Shown piece by piece: positions 17,100 to 25,226 of a stretch of 64,000 bases of DNA. Position 1 is the first letter of the stretch, and every line of letters begins with the position of its first letter. The notes under the pieces are model-generated. The model was not told the origin of the DNA. It did no database searches and saw only the letters and a program-made list of their open reading frames with translations. Both the position numbers and the translations under genes were made by a program. Source of the stretch: Klugiella xanthotipulae (GTDB lineage Bacteria; Actinomycetota; Actinomycetes; Actinomycetales; Microbacteriaceae); NCBI RefSeq assembly GCF_006716695.1, contig NZ_VFPN01000001.1, forward strand, positions 682,001-746,000, read 5' to 3'.

Positions 17100-18155
17100 A
17101 TGGTCGCTCGTGTATCATTCCCTACCGGCCTGGCTACTGGCCTGCCCATCCTCGACACCCGCCTCGCGCTCGCATCTCTCATCGCCCGCGACACCACAGG
17201 GGCACCACGTGTAGGCATCCTGCCCGCCACCTATGACCCAATTGTCACTGGGCGCGCCACGATGGCATACACCGTCGCAGATCTCAGCCTCGTCACGTCC
17301 CGTGACGGCCGCGGCGTCGAGATGTGGCGCAATGACGGCGCGCTCACCGTTACGACGACGGCGGCACCAGCTACCAACGCCAGGATCGATGTCATCTACG
17401 CGAAGGCTCGGTTCACGCTATCCGCAGATGGCGTCGATACCACCATTATTGACGTGGTGCAGGGTGCTACCGCTGCCATCGCATCGCTCGTGAAACCCGC
17501 AATCCCGGCTGGGGCCGTGGAGCTGGCAACGGCGCAGGTGCGGGCCGGAGCCACGGCGACCACATCCTCGTCCGTCATCATCACCCAGACAGTGCCATAC
17601 ACTGCCACCGCTGGCGGGGTCGTCCCGGTGCGCTCGGCTACCGAGCTTGCCGCATGGTCTCCACTCGATGGTGCTATGGCATGGTCCATAGAGACCGGAG
17701 TCACGTACACCCGCCGTGGCGGGGTGTGGGTAGACCCATCTACACCACTGGTGAGCTTTGAGACGACGACCGGAGTCACAAACTTACTCCCGTCACAGTG
17801 GATCGCTAAGGCAAACCTCAACTCCGGAGTCATACGAAATCTTGGCGGCTTTGTTGCCGAGGCGGCACAGATCCGTGTGCCATCGCCCGGAATTTATGGC
17901 ATCTCGTGCGCGATGCAGTTTGGCGGTTCAGCGGCCGGCACGGCCCGTGGCATTCGGCTCTCTATCGACGGTGTAGCATCCGCGACAAATCTTTTGGGCC
18001 CTGGGGGACGGACCTCTGACGTGTACCTACAGACCGGGCTAGCAGCGGCCGCGGTGACATCTACGGTCGCCGTGTTTGGTTATCAGGACACGGGCGGAAA
18101 TCTTAACAGTGCCACCACAAATCTTCAGATCCACCGGCTAGGTGGACTCTCGTAG
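17100..18155 (+). CDS. tail fibre/baseplate structural protein
   Basis: A 351-residue protein, beta-rich with few charged residues, in the tail fibre position. The N-terminal 180 residues (FPTGLATGLPILDTRLALASLIARDTTGAPRVGILP...) resemble baseplate-attached proteins of actinophages. The C-terminal part (TTGVTNLLPSQWIAKANLNSGVIRN ... GIRLSIDGV...) resembles C1q/TNF-like jelly-roll heads that often bind receptors. Function in host recognition is inferred. An AGGAGG site precedes the ATG. Confidence 0.6.
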   Translation: MVARVSFPTGLATGLPILDTRLALASLIARDTTGAPRVGILPATYDPIVTGRATMAYTVADLSLVTSRDGRGVEMWRNDGALTVTTTAAPATNARIDVIYAKARFTLSADGVDTTIIDVVQGATAAIASLVKPAIPAGAVELATAQVRAGATATTSSSVIITQTVPYTATAGGVVPVRSATELAAWSPLDGAMAWSIETGVTYTRRGGVWVDPSTPLVSFETTTGVTNLLPSQWIAKANLNSGVIRNLGGFVAEAAQIRVPSPGIYGISCAMQFGGSAAGTARGIRLSIDGVASATNLLGPGGRTSDVYLQTGLAAAAVTSTVAVFGYQDTGGNLNSATTNLQIHRLGGLS

Positions 18156-18166
18156 CGAGGAGCATC

Positions 18167-18895
18167 ATGCCTACTGTTCTCGGCCCAGTACTGGACTCGG
18201 CTGGCTACCCCGCCACCGGCACGCTCGAATGGCGACAGACCACACGCTTCGCCACAGATGACGGCGCGATCACCCAAGCACCCGGGGTGGCAGTCGTTAC
18301 AAAAGGTCTCATCCTGAACGACCAAGGCGAACCTTCATTCTCGATGCCGTCCAGCCCGCCCGGAACGGCTGTCCATCTCGTGGAGATGCTGGGTGCACGG
18401 TCGGTGTCGCGTCATGTGGTCATCCCTGATGTGGAGTCGGTGCGGTACGCGGACCTCGTGGATGTCGCGGCACCCGGCACGCCCGGTGTGCCCGTCGGTC
18501 CCACCGGCCCAGTCGGGCCACCCGGCGAGCAAGGCGAAGCGGGACCGGTGGGGCCGCAGGGCGAGCCCGGGCCTATCGGGCCACCGGGTACTGACGGCAC
18601 CATCATCCCGGCCGGCACGGCATCGCAGTACCTCCGCGGCGACCACACCATGCAGACACTCAACCGCGCCGCAGTAGGCCTCGGAAACGTGGACAACACC
18701 CTCGACAAAAACAAGCCGGTCAGCACCCCACAACAGGCCGCAATTGACGAGCGCGCACCGAAACATATGTCGGGCACGCTCGCTGCCCGCCCCGCCGCCT
18801 CTACGGCAGCAGGGGCACTCTACATCCGCACCGACAGCCCTGGCCTGTGGTACTCCGACGGCTCCGCGTGGGTCGTCATCACCTCGGGCGCATAG
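18167..18895 (+). CDS. collagen-repeat tail fibre protein
   Basis: A 242-residue protein with three parts. Residues about 1-100 form an N-terminal beta domain. Residues about 104-145 are a Gly-X-Y collagen-like stalk ([20 protein letters not shown] and more). The C-terminal part includes [29 protein letters not shown], a motif shared by many phage fibres just before their tip. The collagen stalk should trimerise. It is the last structural gene before the lysis genes and is likely a receptor-binding fibre or its base. GAGGAGCATC precedes the ATG. Confidence 0.75.
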   Translation: MPTVLGPVLDSAGYPATGTLEWRQTTRFATDDGAITQAPGVAVVTKGLILNDQGEPSFSMPSSPPGTAVHLVEMLGARSVSRHVVIPDVESVRYADLVDVAAPGTPGVPVGPTGPVGPPGEQGEAGPVGPQGEPGPIGPPGTDGTIIPAGTASQYLRGDHTMQTLNRAAVGLGNVDNTLDKNKPVSTPQQAAIDERAPKHMSGTLAARPAASTAAGALYIRTDSPGLWYSDGSAWVVITSGA

Positions 18896-18914
18896 CCCAC
18901 GTCAAAGGAGTCTT

Positions 18915-19709
18915 ATGAAAATCCGCACCGTCCGCCCCGACCCGCGCAAGTACACGCCCGGTCGCCCCAACGGAAAACCCAACCTGTTTGTCATCCATCA
19001 CCAAGCCGGGTATCAGGAGAACTCGATCCGGGTACTCACGACAGGCCAAGGTGCACCGTCGGCGAGCTACATCATCTCCGAGGGTGACGTGGTGGCGTCC
19101 GTCCCTGAGGGGGACACCCCGTGGACTAATAACAACTGGGCCAGCAACACGAGGTCGATCACGTTCGAGTTGGCGAACTCGCCGGGCATGGCTCCGCCGT
19201 CGCGCGGCACGCTCGAATCGGCAGCGCAGGTCATGGCGGCCGCTGCCCGACGCTGGGGATACACGGTCCCGCTCACACGGGCGAACGTCAAGGGACACAA
19301 CGAAGTCGCAGACAAACCCACCGCCTGCCCTGGCGGCACAGATCTCGGGTGGCTCATCGCCCGAGCAAACCAAATCCTCACCGGCACCTCGGCCCCCAGC
19401 GTGGCCGAGCAGGTGAAGGCCCTAGTAGAAAGCGGCACCATGTACGCACGAATCGTGAACACCAACCCCGCCGAAAAGACACGGTGGCTTATCAATCTCC
19501 GTACCGCAGCGTATGCCGCGATGACCTCTAACGAGCAAGGCCAAGCGGCGCTTCGCCTCAAGCTGCCCACTATCGAAATCACAGGCAAGAGCCTGACCGA
19601 GATCGAAAAAGTGCGCCAGAGCGTGAACCTCCTGCGCGATGCGCACCCGGACCTCTTCGACCCTCTGACCAAGGCCGAGCGTAAAGCCCTCGGAGTCGCG
19701 GCCAAGTAG
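18915..19709 (+). CDS. endolysin: N-acetylmuramoyl-L-alanine amidase
   Basis: A 264-residue endolysin. Residues about 25-160 form an amidase_2/PGRP-type domain. Zinc ligands are visible as the histidines in FVIHHQAG, the histidine in VKGHNEV and the cysteine in TACPG. It cuts the amide bond between N-acetylmuramic acid and L-alanine in peptidoglycan. The C-terminal 100 residues carry no recognised wall-binding repeat. I chose the ATG at 18915, which has AAAGGAGTCTT just before it; the longer open frame upstream runs through the fibre gene. There is no signal peptide, so release depends on the membrane proteins encoded next. Confidence 0.85.
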   Translation: MKIRTVRPDPRKYTPGRPNGKPNLFVIHHQAGYQENSIRVLTTGQGAPSASYIISEGDVVASVPEGDTPWTNNNWASNTRSITFELANSPGMAPPSRGTLESAAQVMAAAARRWGYTVPLTRANVKGHNEVADKPTACPGGTDLGWLIARANQILTGTSAPSVAEQVKALVESGTMYARIVNTNPAEKTRWLINLRTAAYAAMTSNEQGQAALRLKLPTIEITGKSLTEIEKVRQSVNLLRDAHPDLFDPLTKAERKALGVAAK

Positions 19710-19722
19710 GCCGTATCGGGGG

Positions 19723-20037
19723 ATGAACGCGCTACACGCCGACGACCCAGAAACCTACTCACTGGCCGAGGTCGTCCGGCTCATGGCTCGCATGGAAAAG
19801 AATCTCAACGAGATCAAGAGCGACATCCAGCGACTCGAAGCCAATTACGTGACCCGGGCCGAGTGGGAGCTTTTTCGCGAGCACGTCGCAACCGAGCTAC
19901 AGCGGTCCAGAGAGAAGCACGACAAGGACATATCGCGGATCGAACGCCGCTCTGCCTCGTGGGTGCCCTACGGTGCCCTGATCGTGTCTGGCCTCGTCGC
20001 CGCAATCACATTTATTCGGGCCATCGTGCCCAGCTAG
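19723..20037 (+). CDS. coiled-coil membrane protein of the lysis cassette
   Basis: A 104-residue protein. Residues about 15-75 form a charged coiled coil (LMARMEKNLNEIKSDIQRLEANY and following). Residues about 80-102 form one membrane segment (WVPYGALIVSGLVAAITFIRAIV). Proteins with this layout are regularly found between endolysin and holin in actinophages and may be a second holin or a holin regulator. It starts 13 bases after the amidase stop. Confidence 0.65.
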   Translation: MNALHADDPETYSLAEVVRLMARMEKNLNEIKSDIQRLEANYVTRAEWELFREHVATELQRSREKHDKDISRIERRSASWVPYGALIVSGLVAAITFIRAIVPS

Positions 20038-20045
20038 GAGAAACC

Positions 20046-20354
20046 GTGGCAAAGCACGCCCAACTAGAGGCCCCCTGGTACGCATGGCAGCGTGTCTGGC
20101 GCACCCTACTGCAAGTCGGTATCCCGACTGTCATCGGTCTCGGGGTAGTCGCCCCGCAGGTGATACAGATCATCCTCGAAGAGTACGGCGAGACCCTGCC
20201 CGTGAGTGTCCGCCTCTGGCTGCTCGCGGTCGCCGGTGGCATCACGGCCACGGCTGGTGTCATTACCAAGGTCATGGCGTTACCTGGCGTCAATGACTGG
20301 CTGGCGCGGCACACACCGTTTGGTACCGTGCCGCGCAGCGTTACCAAGGAGTAA
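20046..20354 (+). CDS. putative holin
   Basis: A 102-residue protein with two membrane segments (TLLQVGIPTVIGLGVVAPQVIQIIL and LWLLAVAGGITATAGVITKVMAL). It fits a class II holin that opens the membrane for the amidase. The GTG start at 20046 has AGGAGAAACC directly upstream, overlapping the end of the preceding gene region. An upstream ATG at 19863 would lie inside the neighbouring gene and is rejected. A strong terminator follows, marking the end of the late operon. Confidence 0.75.
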   Translation: MAKHAQLEAPWYAWQRVWRTLLQVGIPTVIGLGVVAPQVIQIILEEYGETLPVSVRLWLLAVAGGITATAGVITKVMALPGVNDWLARHTPFGTVPRSVTKE

Positions 20355-20358
20355 TCCG

Positions 20359-20402
20359 AACCGCCCCCGTCTAGGCTCACGCCCGGGCGGGGGCGGTTTT
20401 CA
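20359..20402 (+). terminator. rho-independent terminator of the phage late operon
   Basis: An AACCGCCCCCG arm pairs with CGGGGGCGGTTTT after a short loop containing a GCCCGGGC palindrome. A T-run follows on the plus strand. It sits 5 bases after the holin stop and before the convergent Fic gene. Confidence 0.85.
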
Positions 20403-20410
20403 TCGTCAAG

Positions 20411-21598
20411 CTACTCCACCGCTTTCTTTTGGATGGGCAAGAAAGCCTCGATAATTCCACGGTTTGCGCGGAATCCATCCTTCGTTTGGACAATTAGCTC
20501 CCGCCCAAGAAGCTCATTCAAGTCCCTAGATACTGTTTTTGATTCACGCCCGGCATATTCAGCCGTAATGCGGGGGCTAACCTCACGAATCTTCCCTCGA
20601 GGAACCGAAACGCCCATGGGCATATCCAACGCAAGATGCATTTGCCTTCTTTTAGCCGGAGTGTCTTCATCCTTGTACATATCATGGACGAAATTGATCC
20701 AGGTGACCTCATACTGCTGGGCTCGTATCATCTTGATCTGATCTTGCAGCTCATCAACCAAGCCTTGCAGGGCATACTGAATAAAATCCTCCACCGGGTA
20801 GCTAGGGTCACGACTGGTTCTGTCGAGAACAACAAGATACGCATCCCTCGTTCTGTTGTAGTGATTCGACAGGAGGTGTGCAGCGGTTGAGGGGACTCCC
20901 GCTTCAGTCATTAGCTGAAATTCAATCATTCTGGCAGTTCGACCGTTCCCGTCCCCGAAGGGGTGGATCCAGGCAAGGTACACATGCGCAATAATGGACT
21001 TTAAAACCGCCAGGGGAAAGATAAGTTCGGGGTTTTCGTCGGGGGCACGCATCTTGTTTAGCCATGCAACCATTTCCTCGAGAAGATATTCACAGTCTTC
21101 TGCTGGCGCACCCCTGTAGTGGCCGATGCCAACAGTTACACCGTGGGTTCGCACCTTGCCAGGTTCCACCTCCGGCTTCAGCGGGAGACCCTTGAGAATC
21201 GTCTTATTGAAATGCTTGATTCTCGAGACGGAGAGACTCTGGTCGCGCCCCTCAATCACATCGTCCATGACCTCGTTACAGAGGCTGAGGATATTGTCGA
21301 TCTCAGTGCCCAGATATTCACGGGACTGCGGAAGCTCCAAATCTCCATCGATGCGCTGCCTAACCTCGTCTTCGGAGAGAGTGTTACCTTCGATACTTGC
21401 TGTGCCATGGATGCTCTTTGTAAGCATAACTTGATGCAACTCACGGGCAGTCGCAGGCGTCAGCGGTGCCCCAGCTAAGTGCTGGCATTTAGACTTGGCT
21501 TCGCCAAGCAGCAACCATGTCTTGTGATGAAGGTTACTGAGATCAAGCTTGAAGATGATCCATGGGTGACTCGATTGGTATGTCTTCTGGTCAGGCAT
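20411..21598 (-). CDS. Fic family protein (predicted AMPylase), prophage cargo
   Basis: A 395-residue protein. The catalytic Fic motif HPFGDGNGR lies at about residues 212-220, with an intact histidine and the FGDGNGR phosphate loop, so AMP transfer from ATP to a target hydroxyl is predicted. An inhibitory motif of the [S/T]XXXE[G/N] type is visible N-terminally (TASIEGN, about 66-72), which makes this an N-terminal-inhibited (class II) Fic enzyme. A winged-helix-like DNA-binding region seems present near residues 320-390 (GKIREVSPRITAEYAG...SRDLNELLGRELI), as in many Fic-HTH proteins. It is transcribed against the lysis genes from its own leaderless promoter, at the attachment-site end of the prophage, typical of cargo genes. 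No partner antitoxin is seen; inhibition would be internal. Confidence 0.88.
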   Translation of the reverse strand: MPDQKTYQSSHPWIIFKLDLSNLHHKTWLLLGEAKSKCQHLAGAPLTPATARELHQVMLTKSIHGTASIEGNTLSEDEVRQRIDGDLELPQSREYLGTEIDNILSLCNEVMDDVIEGRDQSLSVSRIKHFNKTILKGLPLKPEVEPGKVRTHGVTVGIGHYRGAPAEDCEYLLEEMVAWLNKMRAPDENPELIFPLAVLKSIIAHVYLAWIHPFGDGNGRTARMIEFQLMTEAGVPSTAAHLLSNHYNRTRDAYLVVLDRTSRDPSYPVEDFIQYALQGLVDELQDQIKMIRAQQYEVTWINFVHDMYKDEDTPAKRRQMHLALDMPMGVSVPRGKIREVSPRITAEYAGRESKTVSRDLNELLGRELIVQTKDGFRANRGIIEAFLPIQKKAVE

Positions 21599-21603
21599 AC
21601 TTG

Positions 21604-21631
21604 ATTATGGCACAGGTTTCTGTCCAATCAA
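21604..21631 (-). promoter_or_regulatory. promoter of the Fic gene (leaderless)
   Basis: On the minus strand TTGATT (21626-21631) and CATAAT (21604-21609) are separated by 16 bases. Only five bases lie between the -10 box and the ATG, so transcription should begin at or next to the start codon, and no ribosome binding site is present. Confidence 0.6.
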
Positions 21632-21676
21632 CTGTCCCGATTACTGACCCCGCAATCGACCGTCTCTATCGCCCGG

Positions 21677-21904
21677 CTATGGCACCGACTTCTCGTGCCG
21701 TTCCAGGATCGCGGCCACGTCGATAGCCTCCGCGGCCTCGCGCACGACATCTGACGCTACGCTGCGGCGATCAGCTCGGGGCCGTCGCCGTTTAGAGGGG
21801 CCACGGGGCGGGCGGTGAGGTCTACGGACACAGCCACGCCCGCCTGCGCACCCCGCGCCAGTGAGTGCCGCGTCACCTCTGGACGGGACCCCAAAAATTC
21901 CCAC
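21677..21904 (-). pseudogene. possible frameshifted gene relic
   Basis: Two overlapping minus-strand frames each look coding over part of this stretch. One reads VSVDLTARPVAPLNGDGPEL and ends at a stop near 21760. The other ends ASDVVREAAEAIDVAAILER before a stop near 21677. A single frameshift between them would give one small protein. No family is recognised and the relic could equally be chance coding-like sequence. The rest of 21605-21931 holds only the Fic promoter and nothing else that I can support. Confidence 0.3.
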
Positions 21905-21931
21905 GTGCCATCAATCTGGCATGCTTAACGC

Positions 21932-22246
21932 ATGACTCTAAAGCTAAGCATGGACCTCTATGGCCTGACGTACGGCAGCTTGATCGATTTTGCTGACGCA
22001 GCGCGAGCATCAAACGTAGATCGAGACGCACCAGTAACTCAGGTGATGGTAGAGAACAACGATGACATGGTAGACAAGTTTGAGCTCAATGTAGGGCATC
22101 TCCCGGCAGGGCATGTCACATTCGACGCAGCCGCTGCAACAACTTTCGCCGCCGAGCTAGATAGCATCCTCGAAGGCGAGGGAGACGCACGTGGTCACCT
22201 CGAATCCCTGCGCGCTCTCCGTGACCACCTATTGAAGATTTCCTAG
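21932..22246 (+). CDS. small acidic protein of unknown function at the prophage end
   Basis: A 104-residue, strongly acidic protein (MTLKLSMDLYGLTYGSLIDFADAAR and onward) that I do not recognise. It has no signal peptide or membrane segment. The centre is beta-like and the C-terminal half is helical (AAAATTFAAELDSILEG). No clear ribosome binding site is present before the ATG. It lies between the Fic gene and the attachment site, outside the phage late operon, and is read away from Fic. Position suggests cargo or a small accessory phage gene. Confidence 0.6.
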   Translation: MTLKLSMDLYGLTYGSLIDFADAARASNVDRDAPVTQVMVENNDDMVDKFELNVGHLPAGHVTFDAAAATTFAAELDSILEGEGDARGHLESLRALRDHLLKIS

Positions 22247-22403
22247 CCATCGACAGACACGTTTCAGACACGATGACTATCCGAACTCCCCCAAATCCCA
22301 CCAATCTCGCCCATGTCTCCGTGTGGCCGCGATGCCATACAACGCATGGCGAGACGAGGGAGGGCGGCCTCCAGCGATCTCAACAGATTTCGGCTCGAAA
22401 CAA

Positions 22404-22439
22404 GAAGAGGTCGTGGGTTCAAATCCCGCTACCCCGACA
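22404..22439 (+). other. prophage attachment site (3' part of a tRNA-Pro)
   Basis: The stretch carries the variable loop, T-arm and acceptor 3' strand of an actinobacterial tRNA-Pro: AAGAGGTCGTGGGTTC, AAATCCCGC and ACCCCGACA. No 5' half, D-arm or anticodon arm precedes it, so it is not a functional tRNA. Tyrosine integrases often recombine in this part of tRNA genes and leave such a copy at one prophage end. The complete tRNA-Pro and the other junction should lie left of the window. Confidence 0.7.
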
Positions 22440-22443
22440 AATT

Positions 22444-22484
22444 ACTCCCCCTGGTTCCTGCAAAGGGATCAGCGGGGAGTTTTT
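22444..22484 (+). terminator. terminator following the tRNA-Pro fragment
   Basis: ACTCCCC (22444-22450) pairs with GGGGAGT (22474-22480), followed by TTTT. It is probably the native terminator of the interrupted tRNA gene and marks the return to host sequence. Confidence 0.7.
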
Positions 22485-22534
22485 CGTTTAACCGTTGAGC
22501 CCGGGGTAGCCGCGGAACGCCAAGGCCGGGCACA

Positions 22535-22653
22535 CAAAAAACCGGTCGACACCCGGGGGGGGAATAGATGTCGACCGGTCTTGCTTTGTGTTCACCTGCT
22601 CCCTGAGGAGGAGTGAAGGTTACGTCCGCAGCTGGGGGGAAGCTGCTGACGCA
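22535..22653 (-). ncRNA. 6C RNA
   Basis: Read on the minus strand, two hairpins display runs of six or more cytosines in their loops, the defining feature of the actinobacterial 6C RNA. The first has a GCAGCT/AGCTGC stem (plus-strand 22628-22646) with six C in the loop. The second has an 11-bp ACCGGTCGACA/TGTCGACCGGT stem (22541-22579) with eight C in the loop, followed by a U-run that makes it the terminator. The 5' end is estimated from a TAATGA box at 22660-22665. 6C RNAs are known from streptomycetes, corynebacteria and mycobacteria, where they are linked to stress and cell-division control through C-rich loop pairing. The rest of 22485-22928 shows no gene. Confidence 0.8.
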
Positions 22654-22928
22654 TGTGAATCATTACAGATGAAGTTTGGTGACTCACCGCTTCGCTCTCC
22701 AGAGGCTCCACGCAAGAATGATGAATTTTTAGCTTCTGATCTGCTGTTTATATCTAATTTGAAGAACACTCATCATTCCTCAGCCGTCAGGGGCAGATAA
22801 ATATTTAACTACCTAACTCACCTCGGGCTGAGTATTTAGGGTGAGAAGCAGCCGTTTTTTAACCTCTCGATGGCCATACCGGCTACACGCTCCCGACTCA
22901 CGAGCCCGGTAGCCGCCGGCGCCGAGCA

Positions 22929-23576
22929 TCAACGAGCGGTTGAGCGCCCGCTCGTGCCCCCGGATTCCGGCGACGACAGGGCACCGTTGCTCTCCTGCAA
23001 ATAACAGGCACCGCACAGCGACTCGTAGCTCACCTGAACGCCATCAATCGCCACCTGATCGCCGTCGAACACAAAACGATCCCCCACCCGGCGTCCGTTG
23101 AACACGGCCTTGCGCCCACAGCGGCAAATCGTCTTCAGCTCTTCGAGCGAGTGGGCAATTTCGAGGAGGCGTCGGCTGCCGGGAAAGGCCTTGGTCTGGA
23201 AATCGGTGCGGATGCCGTAGGCCATCACCGGGATACCGTCAAGAATGGCGATGCGCAGCAGATCGTCCACGTTCTGGTTACTCAGAAACTGAGCCTCGTC
23301 GATGAGCAGACAGCTCACATCACCGCCACCACGCTCCCGCACCGCCTCACGGCGCTCCTGAAAGAGGGCCCGCGCATCCTGGTCCCCCCCGATCAGGAAG
23401 TCAACGGGCCGCTCCACGCCGAGACGAGAAAGGATGCTCGACTCAGCCTTGGTGTCTACCGCGGGCTTGGCGAGGAGCACGTGGTGGCCGCGCTCCTCAT
23501 AGTTAAAGGCCGCCTGGAGCAGCGCGGTGCTCTTACCCGAGTTCATCGCCCCGTAGCGAAAGTAGAGCTTAGCCAC
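22929..23576 (-). CDS. tdk: thymidine kinase
   Basis: A 215-residue type II thymidine kinase, which phosphorylates thymidine with ATP in pyrimidine salvage. The P-loop is GAMNSGKST (residues about 9-17), the Walker B-like site is CLLIDEAQFL and the lasso region is YGIRTDF. Zinc-binding cysteines lie in CRCGRK and LCGACY. The last 25 residues (ESNGALSSPESGGTSGRSTAR) are a non-conserved tail. It is transcribed toward the 6C RNA. Its start is 48 bases from the mqo stop, so the two may be co-transcribed. Confidence 0.93.
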   Translation of the reverse strand: MAKLYFRYGAMNSGKSTALLQAAFNYEERGHHVLLAKPAVDTKAESSILSRLGVERPVDFLIGGDQDARALFQERREAVRERGGGDVSCLLIDEAQFLSNQNVDDLLRIAILDGIPVMAYGIRTDFQTKAFPGSRRLLEIAHSLEELKTICRCGRKAVFNGRRVGDRFVFDGDQVAIDGVQVSYESLCGACYLQESNGALSSPESGGTSGRSTAR

Positions 23577-23624
23577 GGGCGAACCGCGCCTCTGATCGTC
23601 TCGTGCGCCCCCGCATCCGCAACC

Positions 23625-25103
23625 TTACTCGTTGACGCGGAGCGTGGCTGCCGTGGTGGCGAGCGAGCGAGCTGCGGTCGCCGAATCCGCAGAGAGTTCG
23701 GTGCCAAAGCTGGGAACCATCTTCTGGATCTCGGGGAGCCAACCGGCAAACTTGTCGGGGAAGCAGCGCTCCAGGATCTGAAACATGATGGGGGCCGCGG
23801 TGGAGGCACCGGGAGAGGCACCGAGCAGACCAGCGATTGAGCCATCGGCCGAGGCGACCACCTCGGTACCGAACTGGAGCACGCCGCCGCGCTCAGCATC
23901 CTTCTTCATCACCTGCACGCGCTGGCCCGCCGTGATGAGGTACCAGTCTTCGTTTCTGGCGGTGGGCATGAACTCACGGAGGGCCGCCATCTTTTTCGCG
24001 CGGCTCGCCAAAACCTCACCGATCAGGTACTTGACCAGGTCGAAGTTGTCCCGGGCAACGGCCAGCATGGGGCCAAGGTTGTGGCTCCGGATGGAGCCGG
24101 GCAGGTCCCACCACGAGCCCTTCTTCAGAAACTTGGGGGTGAACCCGGCGTAGGGACCAAAGAGGAGGCTCGTGTTGCCGTCCACCACCCGGGTATCCAG
24201 GTGTGGCACCGACATGGGCGGCGCGCCCACGGCGGCCTTACCGTAAACCTTCGCCCGGTGCTGGGCGACAATCTCGGGGTTATCACAGCGCAGGAACTGC
24301 CCGCTGATCGGGAATCCACCGAAGCCCTTAATCTCGGGGATACCCGAAGATTGGAGCAGCGAGAGTGCGCCACCGCCGGCACCCACAAAAACGAAGCGGG
24401 CGTTGACGGTCTGGGCGGCGTGGCCGACATCGTTGCGCACACGGATATTCCAGGTGTTATCGGGTGCACGGCGAATGTTCTTCACGGTGTGCTCGGTGGT
24501 GACGGTGGCCCCCGCCTCACGCATAGCGTCGAAAAGCTGGTGGGTGAGTGAACCAAAATCGACATCCGTACCGGCCGGGATGCGGGTGGCCGCGATGGGC
24601 TCGCCCTTCTTGCGCCGTTCAATGAGCAGCGGGGTCCACTCGCCAATCGTGTACGGGTCTTCGCTGTATTCCATACCGGCGAACAGTGGCAAATCTTTGA
24701 GGGCCTCGTATCGACGCTTGAGGTAGGCCACGTTCGCCTCGCCCTGCACAAAGGTCATATGCGGGGCCGAGTTGATGAACGTGTTGGGCTCGTTGAGCAC
24801 CCCAGCCTCCACGAGGAAGCTCCACAGCTGCCGACTGATCTGGAACTGCTCGTTGATGCTCACGGCCTTGGCCGGGTCAACGCTGCCGTCCGTGCCCTCG
24901 GGCATGTAGTTGAGCTCGCACAGGGCGGCGTGGCCCGTTCCCGCGTTGTTCCACGCGTTGGAGCTCTCCTGGGCGACATCGCTTAGCTTCTCGAAGACCC
25001 GGATCGTCCAGTCTGGCTGCAACCGCTGAAGAAGGGTGCCTAGGGTCGCGCTCATGATACCGCCGCCGATGAGGACGACGTCAACCGTCTTTGCTCTACT
25101 CAC
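23625..25103 (-). CDS. mqo: malate:quinone oxidoreductase
   Basis: A 492-residue FAD-dependent enzyme that oxidises malate to oxaloacetate and passes electrons to quinone at the inner face of the membrane. The FAD-binding start is VDVVLIGGGIMSATLGTLLQ. Conserved segments include ESSNAWNNAGTGHAALCELNYMP, the FVGAGGGALSLLQSSGIPE block and PGASTAAPIMFQILERCFP near the C-terminus. Length is normal for the family. It replaces or supplements soluble malate dehydrogenase in the TCA cycle; whether mdh also exists cannot be seen here. Confidence 0.95.
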   Translation of the reverse strand: MSRAKTVDVVLIGGGIMSATLGTLLQRLQPDWTIRVFEKLSDVAQESSNAWNNAGTGHAALCELNYMPEGTDGSVDPAKAVSINEQFQISRQLWSFLVEAGVLNEPNTFINSAPHMTFVQGEANVAYLKRRYEALKDLPLFAGMEYSEDPYTIGEWTPLLIERRKKGEPIAATRIPAGTDVDFGSLTHQLFDAMREAGATVTTEHTVKNIRRAPDNTWNIRVRNDVGHAAQTVNARFVFVGAGGGALSLLQSSGIPEIKGFGGFPISGQFLRCDNPEIVAQHRAKVYGKAAVGAPPMSVPHLDTRVVDGNTSLLFGPYAGFTPKFLKKGSWWDLPGSIRSHNLGPMLAVARDNFDLVKYLIGEVLASRAKKMAALREFMPTARNEDWYLITAGQRVQVMKKDAERGGVLQFGTEVVASADGSIAGLLGASPGASTAAPIMFQILERCFPDKFAGWLPEIQKMVPSFGTELSADSATAARSLATTAATLRVNE

Positions 25104-25177
25104 CTGAACAGTTTAGCCACGATATGTGGTGACCGAGGGCCGCGGGCGGATGACGAGGGCGAATGAGGCCGACAACC

Positions 25178-25212
25178 GGTGACCCATAGACGGTGACCCA
25201 TAGACGGTGACC
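25178..25212. repeat. 14-bp tandem repeat after radA
   Basis: GGTGACCCATAGAC is repeated twice exactly (25178-25191, 25192-25205), with a partial third GGTGACC copy and two further degenerate GGTGACCT copies up to the radA stop. It lies in the 123-bp gap between radA and mqo. No function is evident. Confidence 0.6.
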
Positions 25213-25226
25213 TCTGTGATGGTGAC

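Noticed and set aside
18744-18914. Longer N-terminus for the endolysin
   Set aside because: The extension runs through the fibre gene in another frame, and the ATG at 18915 has a strong ribosome binding site and family-like start.
22270-22440. Possible tmRNA 3' end
   Set aside because: The T-arm and acceptor fit tRNA-Pro and not the usual actinobacterial tmRNA end, and no tag reading frame or 5' partner is seen.
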